NCBI RefSeq assembly: GCF_018613415.1
Contig: NZ_JAGGQG010000023.1
Coordinates: forward strand, 1 to 64,000
From: Bacillus sp. ISL-18
GTDB taxonomy: Bacteria > Bacillota > Bacilli > Bacillales > Cytobacillaceae
Length of the DNA: 64,000 nucleotides
Direction: 5' to 3'
Shown: positions 35,352-44,739 of the stretch, in pieces
Layout of the letters: each line of letters starts with the position of its first letter
Numbering within the stretch: the stretch's first letter is position 1
Notes under the pieces: generated by a model
What the model was told of the DNA's origin: nothing
The model's database searches: none
The model's input: only the letters and a program-made list of their open reading frames with translations
Translations under genes and position numbers: made by a program

Positions 35352-36845
35352 ATGAAAAAAACATTCCCAGAAAATTTTTTATGGGGCGGAGCTACAGCCG
35401 CAAACCAATATGAAGGTGGCTACAATGAAAGCGGAAGAGGGCTTGCAACAAGCGACTTCATAACAAATGGTTCTGCAGACCGTCCTAGAAAAATTACCAT
35501 CAAGTTAAACGATGGCACAAAAACGATGGTAAATCGACGACCTACCGGGGACCCGAAAGTTGATACGATACCGGAAGGCGCATCAGGCTATATTGATGAA
35601 AAGGTTTATTATCCTAGCCATAAAGCGGTTGATTTTTACCACCATTACAAAGAAGATATTGCTCTTTTTGGAGAAATGGGTTTTAAGTGTTTCCGGCTAT
35701 CCCTTAGTTGGTCCCGAATATTCCCAAAAGGTGGAATCGAGGGGGAACAACCAAATGAGGAAGGGTTAAAATTTTACGAGGATGTCTTTAAAGAGTGTAA
35801 AAAATATAATATCGAACCATTAGTAACTCTTTATCATTTTGAAACTCCTGCTTATTTGGCTGAACATTTTAATGGTTGGGGCGGACGTGAGACGATTGAT
35901 TGTTTTTTAAGAATGTGTAATGAAGTCTTTACACGATATAAAGATTTAGTAAAGTATTGGATTACCATTAACGAAATTAATGTATTAAATGGTTACGCCT
36001 TTATGGGAACCAGGGAGGCTACCGCCCAGGTACGTTATCAAGCAAAGCATCATATGTTTGTTGCGAGTGCCCTCGCCAATAAACTTTGTCACGAAATCAT
36101 TCCGGATGCAAAGATAGGCTGTATGGTTGCATTAAGTTGCATTTACCCGAAAGATTGTAAGCCGGAAAACGTTTTTGGAGCTTTGGATTATCGAAGAGGA
36201 GCTTTAATTTATTCTGATATCATGATGCGGGGATATTATCCATCTTACGCTGATCGTTTTTTTGAAGAGATGGGGGTATCGATAAAGAAAGAATCAGGGG
36301 ATGAAGAAATAATTAAGGCGTATCCTTCAGACTTTTTATCATTTAGTTATTACCGAAGCAGTGTATACCATACTGAAATCGTTCAGAATACCGATACCGG
36401 CGGACAAATGGGAGATATTAATCCATACGTAGAAAAAACGGAGTGGGGTTGGGCGATTGATCCTATTGGGTTAAGATACACCTTATCTGAACTTTATGAC
36501 CGCTATCAAAAACCTCTCTTTATTGTTGAAAACGGAATGGGAACGATTGATAAACCGGATGAAAATCAATATGTGGAAGATGATTATCGGATCCAGTATT
36601 TCCGAGATCATATTGAAGAAATGAAAAAGGCGGTTACTTTAGACGGTGTTGACTTAATGGGCTATACACCATGGGGCTGCATTGATTTAGTTTCTGCAGG
36701 AACTGGCGAGATGAAAAAACGATATGGTTTTATTCATGTAGATATGGACGACGAAGGAAATGGAACATTAAAAAGAACAAAGAAAAAATCATTTGAATGG
36801 TACAAGAAAGTGATTGCAACTAACGGAGAAGACCTTAGTTTTTAG
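35352..36845 (+). CDS. 6-phospho-beta-glucosidase, glycoside hydrolase family 1
   Basis: Hydrolyses the phosphorylated beta-glucosides imported by the PTS. The 497-residue enzyme has the GH1 N-terminal signature (FPENFLWGGATAANQYEGG), acid/base E208 (TINEIN) and nucleophile E393 (FIVENGMG). The C-terminal S-x-K-x-Y-type phosphate-binding pattern (SAGTGEMKKRYGF) marks the 6-phospho enzymes. It closes the lic locus. B. subtilis uses a GH4 enzyme (LicH) at this position, so the hydrolase differs. Confidence 0.92.
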   Translation: MKKTFPENFLWGGATAANQYEGGYNESGRGLATSDFITNGSADRPRKITIKLNDGTKTMVNRRPTGDPKVDTIPEGASGYIDEKVYYPSHKAVDFYHHYKEDIALFGEMGFKCFRLSLSWSRIFPKGGIEGEQPNEEGLKFYEDVFKECKKYNIEPLVTLYHFETPAYLAEHFNGWGGRETIDCFLRMCNEVFTRYKDLVKYWITINEINVLNGYAFMGTREATAQVRYQAKHHMFVASALANKLCHEIIPDAKIGCMVALSCIYPKDCKPENVFGALDYRRGALIYSDIMMRGYYPSYADRFFEEMGVSIKKESGDEEIIKAYPSDFLSFSYYRSSVYHTEIVQNTDTGGQMGDINPYVEKTEWGWAIDPIGLRYTLSELYDRYQKPLFIVENGMGTIDKPDENQYVEDDYRIQYFRDHIEEMKKAVTLDGVDLMGYTPWGCIDLVSAGTGEMKKRYGFIHVDMDDEGNGTLKRTKKKSFEWYKKVIATNGEDLSF

Positions 36846-36950
36846 ATTAACTAATTAAATTAGCGCACTTTTCTGTTATATAAAACCTGCACCATAAAAA
36901 CTTACTAATTGTTCCGTTCTTTAAAAGATGATAAACAAAAGATTTAATGG

Positions 36951-37004
36951 AGAAGGTCTTTCCATCAGTTTGCAAAACTGATTGGAGGCCTTTTTTTCAT
37001 ATTG
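36951..37004 (+). terminator. Dispersed hairpin terminator, copy 3
   Basis: GGTCTTTCCATCAGTTT pairs with AAACTGATTGGAGGCC around a GCA loop, followed by seven T and CATATTGG. It is the best-preserved copy of the repeated element also at 22028 and 27171. No gene is seen in 36846-37206, and a clear promoter for the sensor kinase was not found. Confidence 0.85.
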
Positions 37005-37206
37005 GTGGTCAATAGGCTCAGATTAACCTTATTTGTTAAAGCAGTTTCAAACTACTTACCCAAACACTTTTTTAAATTACAAAAAAGTCATCTGCTGTTG
37101 ACAAATACTATAATAAACTTGGGCTTTTTATGAGCTTAGCGGTCTTTTGTCATTTTATGCATAAGTTTTAAACATACTATTACTATGATCATACCTGGAG
37201 GGGAAT

Positions 37207-38811
37207 ATGAAGAAAGGCAAATTTAGTTTACAAGCGATTATTATTCTATTTGTATGCAGTGTCGTCGCTTTATCACTTGGAATAACTGATATCATCATAA
37301 GCAAAAGAATTACCTCTAGTGTGGAAGAGACAGAGAAAGAAAAAGCCCTTAATGTTGCAAGGATGACTTCCTTAAGTCCGTCGGTGATTGATGCATTAGA
37401 TGGGGCACCAAATCATACGGAAGTACAGGATTTTGCCAGCAAAATTAAAGATAAAACGAATGTTAACTTTGTGGTTGTGATGGATATGAAAGGAATCCGT
37501 CTTTCCCACCCGGACCCCAGTGAAGTGGGGAAACACTTTAGGGGAGGAGATGAAGGCCCTGTTCTTACAGGAAAGGAGTACGTTTCCATCTCGAAGGGGA
37601 CTCTCGGCCGATCCATGCGGGCATTTACTCCAATAAAGAATTCACAAGGAAAACAAGTCGGTGCGGTTGCGGTAGGAATTTCTTTAGAAAATGTTACAAA
37701 GGCAGTACATAAGGGACGGATGGGGATCTTTATTGGGACGTTAATCGGAATCCTAATCGGTGTAATCGGTGCAGTCGGCCTGGCAAAATACATTAAAAAA
37801 ATCCTTTTAGGACTCGAGCCATTCGCTATTGCTAAACTGCTTGAAGAACGTAGTTCCATGCTTCAGTCTGTGCGTGAGGGAATCATAGCGATCGACCAAG
37901 AAGGAAAAATCACCCTGGTAAACAGGGCAGCCAAAAAGCTTTTTAAAAGAGCCGGTCTTGAAGAGAACCCCATGGGCAGGAACATTGAAGCTTATTTGCC
38001 AGAGACGCGGTTAACTCGCATTATAAAATCGGGGGAAACCGAATTGGATCAAGAACAAAATCTGAATGGGGTAACGATTTTAGTAAACAGGGTTCCGGTG
38101 ATCGTGGAAAATGAGCCGGTGGGAGCACTCGCTACCTTCCGTGACAAAACCGAAGTCAAATTATTGGCCGAACAGCTTACCGGGGTGCGTAACTATGCAG
38201 ATGCTCTCCGTGCCCAGGCACATGAATTTATGAACAAACTTCATGTCATCCTTGGCCTGGTTCGAACGGAACAATATGATACACTTTCTAATTATGTGAG
38301 TGAAACGGTTAACCATCGGGAAACAGAAATGGGCTTTGTAACGAAGAAAATTCAAGACCCTGTTCTTGCTGGATTTATGATTGGTAAACTAAGCTTTGCT
38401 AGAGAATCAGGTGCTTCTTTATCATTTGATTGTTCAAGTAAACTTCCCAAGCCTGCAAACCCAGAAATTACCCATGAGCTAATCACCATCATTGGAAACC
38501 TCTTCGATAACGCAATGGAGGCGATTGCGGACAGTCCAAACAAAAATGTCGATCTAAAACTTGATTATGCCGAGGATATTTTAACAATCGAGGTTAAAGA
38601 CACAGGGATGGGGATGACGACCTCACTTCAAAACAGAATACTGGATAAAGGGTTCTCGACGAAAGGAGAAAACCGCGGGTACGGGTTATATCTTTTGGCA
38701 CAGGCAATTGAAAGGCTGGAAGGGGACATGATTATTTCGTCTAAGCCTGGAAAAGGAACCAATTTTGCTGTGTATATACCCTATAAAGCAGAGGATGAAT
38801 CGAATGATTAA
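37207..38811 (+). CDS. CitA/DcuS/MalK-type sensor histidine kinase
   Basis: A membrane sensor of C4-dicarboxylates or citrate by family. The 534 residues contain TM1 (about 9-31), an extracellular PAS-like sensor (about 40-165), TM2 (about 172-193), and a cytoplasmic PAS (about 215-320). The kinase core has the H-box H339 (AQAHEFMNKLH), N-box NLFDNAMEAI and G-box KGENRGYGLYLL. The stop overlaps the response regulator start. Its closest named relative is probably MalK of B. subtilis, a malate sensor. The KdgT-family permease and malic enzyme genes follow. Confidence 0.88.
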   Translation: MKKGKFSLQAIIILFVCSVVALSLGITDIIISKRITSSVEETEKEKALNVARMTSLSPSVIDALDGAPNHTEVQDFASKIKDKTNVNFVVVMDMKGIRLSHPDPSEVGKHFRGGDEGPVLTGKEYVSISKGTLGRSMRAFTPIKNSQGKQVGAVAVGISLENVTKAVHKGRMGIFIGTLIGILIGVIGAVGLAKYIKKILLGLEPFAIAKLLEERSSMLQSVREGIIAIDQEGKITLVNRAAKKLFKRAGLEENPMGRNIEAYLPETRLTRIIKSGETELDQEQNLNGVTILVNRVPVIVENEPVGALATFRDKTEVKLLAEQLTGVRNYADALRAQAHEFMNKLHVILGLVRTEQYDTLSNYVSETVNHRETEMGFVTKKIQDPVLAGFMIGKLSFARESGASLSFDCSSKLPKPANPEITHELITIIGNLFDNAMEAIADSPNKNVDLKLDYAEDILTIEVKDTGMGMTTSLQNRILDKGFSTKGENRGYGLYLLAQAIERLEGDMIISSKPGKGTNFAVYIPYKAEDESND

Positions 38812-39511
38812 TGTAATGATTGTCGAAGATGACCCGATGGTCGCAGAAATCAATAAACAATATCTTGCTAAAATTGATGGGTTCCGATTAGCTGGAACCG
38901 TCAATTCAGTGGCGGAAGCGATCCGATTTTTGGGGAAGAATGATATTCAGCTCATTCTTCTGGATATTTTTATGCCGGGAAAGCAGGGACTAGAGCTGTT
39001 AGCGTATCTTCGGGAAAATGACCTTGAAATTGATGTCATCATCATTTCAGCTGCTTCCGATCTTGAACGAGTTAAGAAGGCATTAAGGTATGGTGTTATC
39101 GACTATTTAATTAAGCCATTCGAGTTTGAACGGTTTAACTCGGCACTTGCTGCCTACCTTGAGCAAACCCGGTTCATTGGTAAACAGGATTCGGTTAGTC
39201 AGCAGGAGCTCGATCACTTACTTTTGCACAGAGACGAAACGGTTGTAGTAGAAGAACTGCCAAAGGGGTTAACGAAGGATACTTTAAAACAGGTGTGGGA
39301 TGCCGTTCATGGATTAAAGGACGGGCCCTTTTCTACTGATGAAGTAGCAAATGTTATAGGAATATCAAGGGTTTCAGCAAGAAAATATCTTAATTTCTTA
39401 AAGGACTTAGGAATTCTTGAAGTTAAGGTTATCTATGGAACGGTCGGAAGGCCTGTATACCAACATGAATATAACAAATTTAAAGAGCATTTAATAAAAA
39501 ACTTTCTGTAA
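38804..39511 (+). CDS. CitB/MalR-type response regulator
   Basis: A 235-residue regulator with an N-terminal receiver (phospho-acceptor D54 in LLDIFMPGK, acidic pair EDD at 8-10) and a C-terminal DNA-binding domain (VANVIGISRVSARKYLNFL) of the CitB type. The open frame extends into the kinase gene. The ATG at 38804 is nine bases after GAGG, overlaps the kinase stop by eight bases and gives the family's usual start MINVMIVEDDP. A terminator overlaps its stop codon. Confidence 0.9.
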   Translation: MINVMIVEDDPMVAEINKQYLAKIDGFRLAGTVNSVAEAIRFLGKNDIQLILLDIFMPGKQGLELLAYLRENDLEIDVIIISAASDLERVKKALRYGVIDYLIKPFEFERFNSALAAYLEQTRFIGKQDSVSQQELDHLLLHRDETVVVEELPKGLTKDTLKQVWDAVHGLKDGPFSTDEVANVIGISRVSARKYLNFLKDLGILEVKVIYGTVGRPVYQHEYNKFKEHLIKNFL

Positions 39512-39539
39512 GCAGTCTCTGTAACTGCTTACTTTTTTT
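39508..39539 (+). terminator. Terminator after the response regulator
   Basis: GTAAGCAGT and ACTGCTTAC form a 9-bp stem, with seven T following. The first arm overlaps the stop codon. Confidence 0.88.
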
Positions 39540-39573
39540 ATTTACAAAAAGAATTATTAAACTTACATAATCT

Positions 39574-39588
39574 ATGAAAACGGTTTAT
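39574..39588 (+). promoter_or_regulatory. cre-like site upstream of kdgT
   Basis: ATGAAAACGGTTTAT matches the first 13 positions of WTGNAARCGNWWNCA and shares its GAAAACGGTT core with the sites at 16779 and 32842. It lies about 45 bases before the kdgT start. Confidence 0.4.
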
Positions 39589-39633
39589 TCAGGAATATGA
39601 TAGACATGTAGCAAGACAAAGGAGGATAAAAAA

Positions 39634-40602
39634 ATGCAAATTCCAATTAAGAAAACGCTTGATAAGATTCCAGGTGGTCTGATGGTTGTTCCACTTTTTT
39701 TAGGGGTATTAACAAATACATTTTTTCCGCAAGTTTTACAAATTGGTAGTTTTACAACAGCATTATTCAGTAAAGAAGCTTCATCAACCATTTTGGCTTG
39801 TTTTATGTTTTTAATAGGTTCGCAAATTAATTTTAAATTAGCACCGAAGGCATTGAAAAAAGGGGCAATATTATTAACAGGAAAATTTATCGTAGGTGCT
39901 GGTATTGGTTTAACTGTAGCAGCGATTTTTGGACCTGCCGGTATACTAGGATTAACACCATTAGCCATCCTTGCAGCGTTGTTAAATGCGAATGGCGGGT
40001 TATATGCATCTCTTGCTTCATCGTATGGTGATGAAACGGATGTAGGTGCCTATGCGTTATTTTCTTTAAAAGATGGTCCATTTTTCACCTTAGTAGCTTT
40101 AGGTGCATCAGGCCTTGCCACCATTCCTTTTCAAACACTTCTGGGAGTATTAATTCCGATTGTAATCGGAATGATTTTAGGTAATATTGATCCTGATATG
40201 AGAAAGTTCCTTGGAAGCAGTAAATTATTATTAATCCCATTCTTCTCCTTCCCATTAGGTGCAGGAATGAATCTTTCAACGATTGTAAAAGCTGGGGGTC
40301 CTGGGATATTACTAGGATTAATCGCTGCCTTCACTGGAATTGGCGCTTACTTCCTATTGAAGTTATTTAAAGAAAACCCAATCGTTGGTCTAGCAACAGG
40401 GTCAACGGCAGGAAATGCGGTAGCTACACCAGCTGTTGTGGCGGCAGCAGATCCGACCTTACTTGCAATAGCACCTACAGCTACTGCACAAGTGGCAGCA
40501 GCATGTGTCATCTCCGCCATCGTCTGTCCGATTATTGTGAGCTATGTATTTAAAAGGTCCCAAAAGAAAAAAGCGAATCAATCGATTACAAGGGCAGCCT
40601 GA
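39634..40602 (+). CDS. kdgT: 2-keto-3-deoxygluconate permease family transporter
   Basis: A 322-residue membrane protein with about ten helices of the KdgT family. The start MQIPIKKTLDKIPGGLMVVPLFLG, the central ALLNANGGLYASL and the Gly-rich ATGSTAGNAVATPA are family features. By family it imports KDG by proton symport. Its setting after a malate/citrate-type two-component system and before a malic enzyme suggests that either the sensor controls KDG uptake or the transporter carries a different organic acid. Ribosome binding site AAGGAGGA. Confidence 0.86.
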   Translation: MQIPIKKTLDKIPGGLMVVPLFLGVLTNTFFPQVLQIGSFTTALFSKEASSTILACFMFLIGSQINFKLAPKALKKGAILLTGKFIVGAGIGLTVAAIFGPAGILGLTPLAILAALLNANGGLYASLASSYGDETDVGAYALFSLKDGPFFTLVALGASGLATIPFQTLLGVLIPIVIGMILGNIDPDMRKFLGSSKLLLIPFFSFPLGAGMNLSTIVKAGGPGILLGLIAAFTGIGAYFLLKLFKENPIVGLATGSTAGNAVATPAVVAAADPTLLAIAPTATAQVAAACVISAIVCPIIVSYVFKRSQKKKANQSITRAA

Positions 40603-40633
40603 TAAAAAGTAACGTTAAATTCATAGTAAAAAC

Positions 40634-40676
40634 TTAAACAAAGTAGTCAGTCGGTTTTTACTGTCTGCTTTGTTTA
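40634..40676 (+). terminator. Hairpin after kdgT
   Basis: AAACAAAGTAGTCAGT pairs imperfectly with ACTGTCTGCTTTGTTT around CGGTTTTT. The T-tract after it is short, so termination may be partial before maeA. Confidence 0.55.
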
Positions 40677-40805
40677 ATTACAAAAAGGATACATTAAATT
40701 AAAAAACCTATTGTGATAAAGAAAATGCTATTAACATGGAAGATAGAAATCTATGTTGCTATAATTATCCGAAGAGTATTTTTAATACAGAAAGAAGGAA
40801 ACACC

Positions 40806-42518
40806 ATGAATGTCCCTGAGAATGTGATTATTACAACATTAAAAGGAAAAGAAGTTCTCTCTAATCCTTTTTTAAATAAAGGAACGGCTTTTACGAAAGA
40901 GGAAAGGGAAGACCTTGGACTTGACGGTCTGCTGCCTCCTCGTGTGCTTACCCTTGATGAACAAGCAAATAGGACTTATGAGCAATATCAAATGCGAACT
41001 ACGAATCTATTTAAAAACGGTCTGCTTAATGATTTATATAACCGCAATGTTGTTTTGTTTTACCGTCTTTTAAAAGACCACTTAGCAGAAATGCTCCCAA
41101 TCATCTATACTCCTACTGTCGGTGAGGCGATTCAGACTTACTCTCATACCTATCACCGTCCGGGTGGATTATATCTTTCCATTGACGATCCTGAGGGTAT
41201 TGAAAAGGCCTTTAATAATCTTGGACAGCCCAATGGCATTGATTTAATCGTCGTTACCGACTCTGAAAGCATTTTAGGTATTGGAGACCAAGGGGTAGGC
41301 GGTATTAATATAGCGATCGGTAAACTTGCTGTATACACAGCGGCTGCAGGTATTGATCCAAGCCGGGTTCTGCCAATCGTGTTGGATGTTGGTACGAATA
41401 ATCAGGCTTTGGTGGCCGATCCTCTTTATATTGGCAACAAATTTGCCCGTGTCCGTGGTGAGCGTTATGACCAGTTCATTGATTTATTTGTTCAGACTGC
41501 AAGAAAGTTCTTTCCAGAGGTTCTTATTCATTGGGAGGACCTTGGTAATGTAAATGCGCGTAAAATCTTGGATAAGTACGGTGACAAAATTCTTACCTTC
41601 AACGATGACATCCAAGGAACAGGGGCCGTTACCCTTGCTGCTGTGATGTCTGGGATGAAAATAACAGGGGCTGATCTGAAGGACCAGCGTATTGTTGTCT
41701 TCGGACCAGGGGCTGGCGGCCTCGGTATAGCCGACCAAATTTCAGATGCAATGGTTCTTGAAGGGCTGAGCAGAGAAGAAGCCTATGACCGTTTCTGGGC
41801 TATTGACTATCGGGGGATGCTAACGGATGAAACACCAGGGGTCTTTAACTTCCAGAAGCCTTATGTAAGAAAGGCAGAAGAAGTAAAGGACTGGGATATG
41901 AATGAGGATGGAATCATTTCATTAATGGAAGTCGTTCAGAAGGTGAAGCCGACCATCCTGATCGGAACTTCCGGACAAGCCGGTGCTTTCACGGAGGAAA
42001 TTGTGAAAGAAATGGCCAAGCATGTTGAGCGCCCTATCATCTTGCCTTTGTCCAACCCGACTGCATTGACGGAAGCGGTGCCGGAAAACCTAATGAAATG
42101 GACAGATGGCAAGGCTCTAATTGCCACTGGCAGCCCGTTTCCCAACGTGGAATACCAAGGTGTTTCCTATGAAATTGGGCAGTCTAATAACGCATTTATA
42201 TTCCCAGGACTGGGTCTTGGTGCGATTGTTGCCAAAGCTGAAGTGATTTCAAAAGGAATGTTTGCAGCTGCTGCTTATGCAGTTGCGAGAATGTGTGACA
42301 TCAGCACAACTGGGGCATCACTGCTGCCATCGATTGAAAAACTTCATAAGGTCTCAAAATACGTAGCCATTGAAGTAGTCAATGCGGCAATTCATGAAGG
42401 TATTGCAAGAGCAGATATCCAAGATGTGGAGACTGCTATTGAAGAGGCGATGTGGATGCCGGAGTATAAGGAAATAAAGAGTGTAGGGATTTGGACAAAC
42501 ATTCATTCCTATGCATGA
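40806..42518 (+). CDS. maeA: NAD-dependent malic enzyme, large type
   Basis: Converts L-malate to pyruvate, CO2 and NADH. The 570-residue protein is of the MaeA/SfcA class: the catalytic region MLPIIYTPTVGEA, the metal-binding TFNDDIQGTGAVTLA and the nucleotide-binding FGPGAGGLGIA are present. The frame opens at 40713, but the ATG at 40806 follows GAAGGAAA and begins the conserved protein. A malolactic enzyme is an alternative in this superfamily, but length and sequence favour MaeA. It fits the adjoining dicarboxylate-type sensor system. Confidence 0.9.
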   Translation: MNVPENVIITTLKGKEVLSNPFLNKGTAFTKEEREDLGLDGLLPPRVLTLDEQANRTYEQYQMRTTNLFKNGLLNDLYNRNVVLFYRLLKDHLAEMLPIIYTPTVGEAIQTYSHTYHRPGGLYLSIDDPEGIEKAFNNLGQPNGIDLIVVTDSESILGIGDQGVGGINIAIGKLAVYTAAAGIDPSRVLPIVLDVGTNNQALVADPLYIGNKFARVRGERYDQFIDLFVQTARKFFPEVLIHWEDLGNVNARKILDKYGDKILTFNDDIQGTGAVTLAAVMSGMKITGADLKDQRIVVFGPGAGGLGIADQISDAMVLEGLSREEAYDRFWAIDYRGMLTDETPGVFNFQKPYVRKAEEVKDWDMNEDGIISLMEVVQKVKPTILIGTSGQAGAFTEEIVKEMAKHVERPIILPLSNPTALTEAVPENLMKWTDGKALIATGSPFPNVEYQGVSYEIGQSNNAFIFPGLGLGAIVAKAEVISKGMFAAAAYAVARMCDISTTGASLLPSIEKLHKVSKYVAIEVVNAAIHEGIARADIQDVETAIEEAMWMPEYKEIKSVGIWTNIHSYA

Positions 42519-42532
42519 TTAAATAGTAAAAT

Positions 42533-42583
42533 AAAAAATGCTCATTCCTATGCTTACTAGGCAATAGGATGAGCATTTTTTTA
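42533..42583. terminator. Bidirectional terminator after maeA
   Basis: AAAAAATGCTCAT...ATGAGCATTTTTTT, with an inner TCCTAT/ATAGGA extension, forms a long stem with T-runs on both strands. It serves maeA and convergent ysnF. Confidence 0.9.
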
Positions 42584-42640
42584 TAAAAACAAACGGCGTA
42601 TCCTAATAGTAAATTTTTAAAACGCCTTATTATTTAAAAA

Positions 42641-43519
42641 TTAGAAGCTATCGGGATTCAGACGCTTGTTGTCGGTAGTAGACTCATTGACGGAAGCGTC
42701 GCCGTCTTTATTCACTTTTGCTTCTTCACGCTTAACATTTTCCGTTACTTGTTGGGTTTCCGTAACTTCCTTTTTATTAATCACCAGTTCTTCGGTCACG
42801 ACAGGCTTCTTCGTGACTTCGACTTTCTCCTCGACAATTGGAACACGGATGGTTTCATCATCGCCTATAGGCGTGGTTGTATCTGCTTCCGTTCCATCCA
42901 CTGCCCGTCTTTCGATGCTAACCTCTTCATGTTGTACAGGAACATTTACCGTTTGCTGTTCTTCAACGACATCCTTTTTTACCTCTACTTCACCTGTCTG
43001 AACACGTTGTTTATTAACATCCAGCTGTTCCTCGCGAAGCTTTATGGAGTGCGGTGAATCTGTGTCAAGAGTATCATCAAGATCCATTTGTCCACTAGCA
43101 AGGGTTCCTCCGGAGACATCATCGGCAACACCAACATTGCCTGTTCCTCTTTCACCAAGGAGCAGAATCATTCCAGAATTGAGATCATCTTGGTATTTTA
43201 GTGCATCTGCTTGATTAATGCCCTGGGCGACCAAATGGTCATAATAGGTAGTTCCGCTGCCATCATTTTGATACATTCGATCCTCAAATGGGGTAAACAG
43301 GCTTGCGAAGAACCCACGGTCCTCTTCTGTATCGGTCTCCCTGGCTGCGGCTATCTCTTGAGAAGCAACGCCTGTTTCCTCTTCGATAGAGGAAGGGACA
43401 TTTGTTGTATTAGCAATAATTGACAAGTCTTTTACAGAATATCCTTGGTTCTGAAATTCCTCTATGGCCTGAACCACTTCATCACTGGAATTATAAACTC
43501 CTAATACTGTTTTACTCAT
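42641..43519 (-). CDS. YsnF/DUF2382-type general stress protein
   Basis: A 292-residue, strongly acidic soluble protein. The N-terminal half (about 1-125, SKTVLGVYNSSDEVVQAIEEF) resembles the YflT/general-stress-17M domain. The C-terminal half (about 150-280) is a DUF2382 domain of amphipathic repeats (KLREEQLDVNKQRVQTGEV, VPVQHEEVSIERR, VTKKPVVTEELVI). The start at 43519 follows GGAGGC. The frame opening at 43534 is rejected because it contains that site. A sigma-B-type promoter upstream supports a stress role. Biochemical function unknown. Confidence 0.82.
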   Translation of the reverse strand: MSKTVLGVYNSSDEVVQAIEEFQNQGYSVKDLSIIANTTNVPSSIEEETGVASQEIAAARETDTEEDRGFFASLFTPFEDRMYQNDGSGTTYYDHLVAQGINQADALKYQDDLNSGMILLLGERGTGNVGVADDVSGGTLASGQMDLDDTLDTDSPHSIKLREEQLDVNKQRVQTGEVEVKKDVVEEQQTVNVPVQHEEVSIERRAVDGTEADTTTPIGDDETIRVPIVEEKVEVTKKPVVTEELVINKKEVTETQQVTENVKREEAKVNKDGDASVNESTTDNKRLNPDSF

Positions 43520-43570
43520 AGTTATTGCCTCCATTTCTCATTTGTTAGCTTATAGGCTTACAAACTATAC

Positions 43571-43596
43571 TTACCCGGCAAAGCATCATCGGAAAC
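43571..43596 (-). promoter_or_regulatory. Sigma-B-type promoter
   Basis: On the minus strand GTTTCC (43591-43596) and GGGTAA (43571-43576) are 14 bp apart, close to the sigma-B consensus GTTTAA-N12-15-GGGWAW, and about 50 bases before the stress gene start. Confidence 0.55.
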
Positions 43597-43762
43597 AAAC
43601 TTTTCCTGATAATTAAGAAGTTAAGATTTAAATAGAGGGGAGTTTTTCAGTTAACCACTTCACAGAAGGGGTTGATTGGCCTATTTTTTTTGTATCGCTG
43701 GTCGATATAGCTCTTGTAAATAAAGCCAAAAACCCTCATATTAGAAGGAAAGGAGGCACGAT

Positions 43763-44470
43763 ATGCGACGTGATATACAACCGAATGAACGAGCTTTCTC
43801 GTCTAAGGAAGTAGCCGAAGATGTGGGGATTGCAACACCCACTGTTCGTAAGTATGGCCAAATCTTAGAGCGGAATGGATATGAGTTTTTAAAAGATGGC
43901 GATCGGCGTATTTTTGTTCAAACTGACATCGAAGCGCTTATAGCGCTGCGCGATACAGAGAAACCCTTGGACGATACAGCAAAAGACCTTGCGTATCAAC
44001 AAAAAGAGAGGTTAGAAAGCTCAAATGAGCAGGAGATTGCCATATCCGATACATATGAAAGGCTGCCCCAAGATCCCAACCAGTTAAAAGAAATTTTAAT
44101 GTTTGTAGTCAATGAACTGGCAGCCTCGCGAGAAATGAATGTCCAACTGAAAAACGATATGGCGGAGCTTAAAGTAACGGTTTCCCGGCTCCAGCAAGAT
44201 CATCATGCAATCAGTTCCAGTATTGGAAATTCAGCGCAAAAAACTCATACTAAAATTGAAAAATTAACTGAACAGCAAAAAACATATCATGAAACTATGC
44301 TGCATCAAGAAAGAGAAATAACTGAATTTCTACAAAAGGAATTACAAAATTTGCGCGATGAACAGCAAAAAGAATGGCTTTCACAAAATGAATTTAATAA
44401 ACGTTTAGAGGAAACGATACAAAATCCTAAAGGGAAATGGGAATGGTTTTTCTCGTTATTTCGAAAGTAG
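43763..44470 (+). CDS. MerR-like HTH protein with long coiled coil (RacA/DUF3967-like)
   Basis: A 235-residue protein. The N-terminal MerR-type helix-turn-helix (about 10-70, FSSKEVAEDVGIATPTVRKY and FLKDGDRRIFVQTDI) is followed by a Glu/Gln/Lys-rich coiled coil (about 110-215). A short aromatic tail follows (KGKWEWFFSLFRK), which could touch the membrane. This architecture is that of RacA (chromosome anchoring) and of DUF3967 proteins common on Bacillus plasmids. Typical MerR effector domains are absent. It stands alone between other genes. Confidence 0.72.
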   Translation: MRRDIQPNERAFSSKEVAEDVGIATPTVRKYGQILERNGYEFLKDGDRRIFVQTDIEALIALRDTEKPLDDTAKDLAYQQKERLESSNEQEIAISDTYERLPQDPNQLKEILMFVVNELAASREMNVQLKNDMAELKVTVSRLQQDHHAISSSIGNSAQKTHTKIEKLTEQQKTYHETMLHQEREITEFLQKELQNLRDEQQKEWLSQNEFNKRLEETIQNPKGKWEWFFSLFRK

Positions 44471-44739
44471 GGGGAGGATGTCTGCTTTAAGTCCATATAT
44501 CGCCGATATGGAGGAAAAACTTAATCTTGCAGCTACTTGAAAGAGAAAATAACTGACATATAAAAGGATCTCCTCCTAAAACCACGGTTTTCCTGACTCC
44601 TTCATTTTTCGACAAGCTCAAATTCTATTTAAGCAAATTCCCGGGAAATATCTACATCTTCCGAGTCGATATCGACAAATATTCATCGTGATTTGTCGGC
44701 AGGATCCATTTTTACTTTTGTCATTTATTCAAACAGGTG
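44471..44739. other. Gene-free stretch after the MerR-like gene
   Basis: No gene is visible. An imperfect hairpin, CGACAAAT against ATTTGTCG (about 44676-44699), lies here without a clear T-run. Confidence 0.4.

Noticed and set aside
42666..43001. Plus-strand frames opposite the DUF2382 gene
   Set aside because: They are Ser/Thr-rich mirror images of the repetitive coding sequence on the minus strand.
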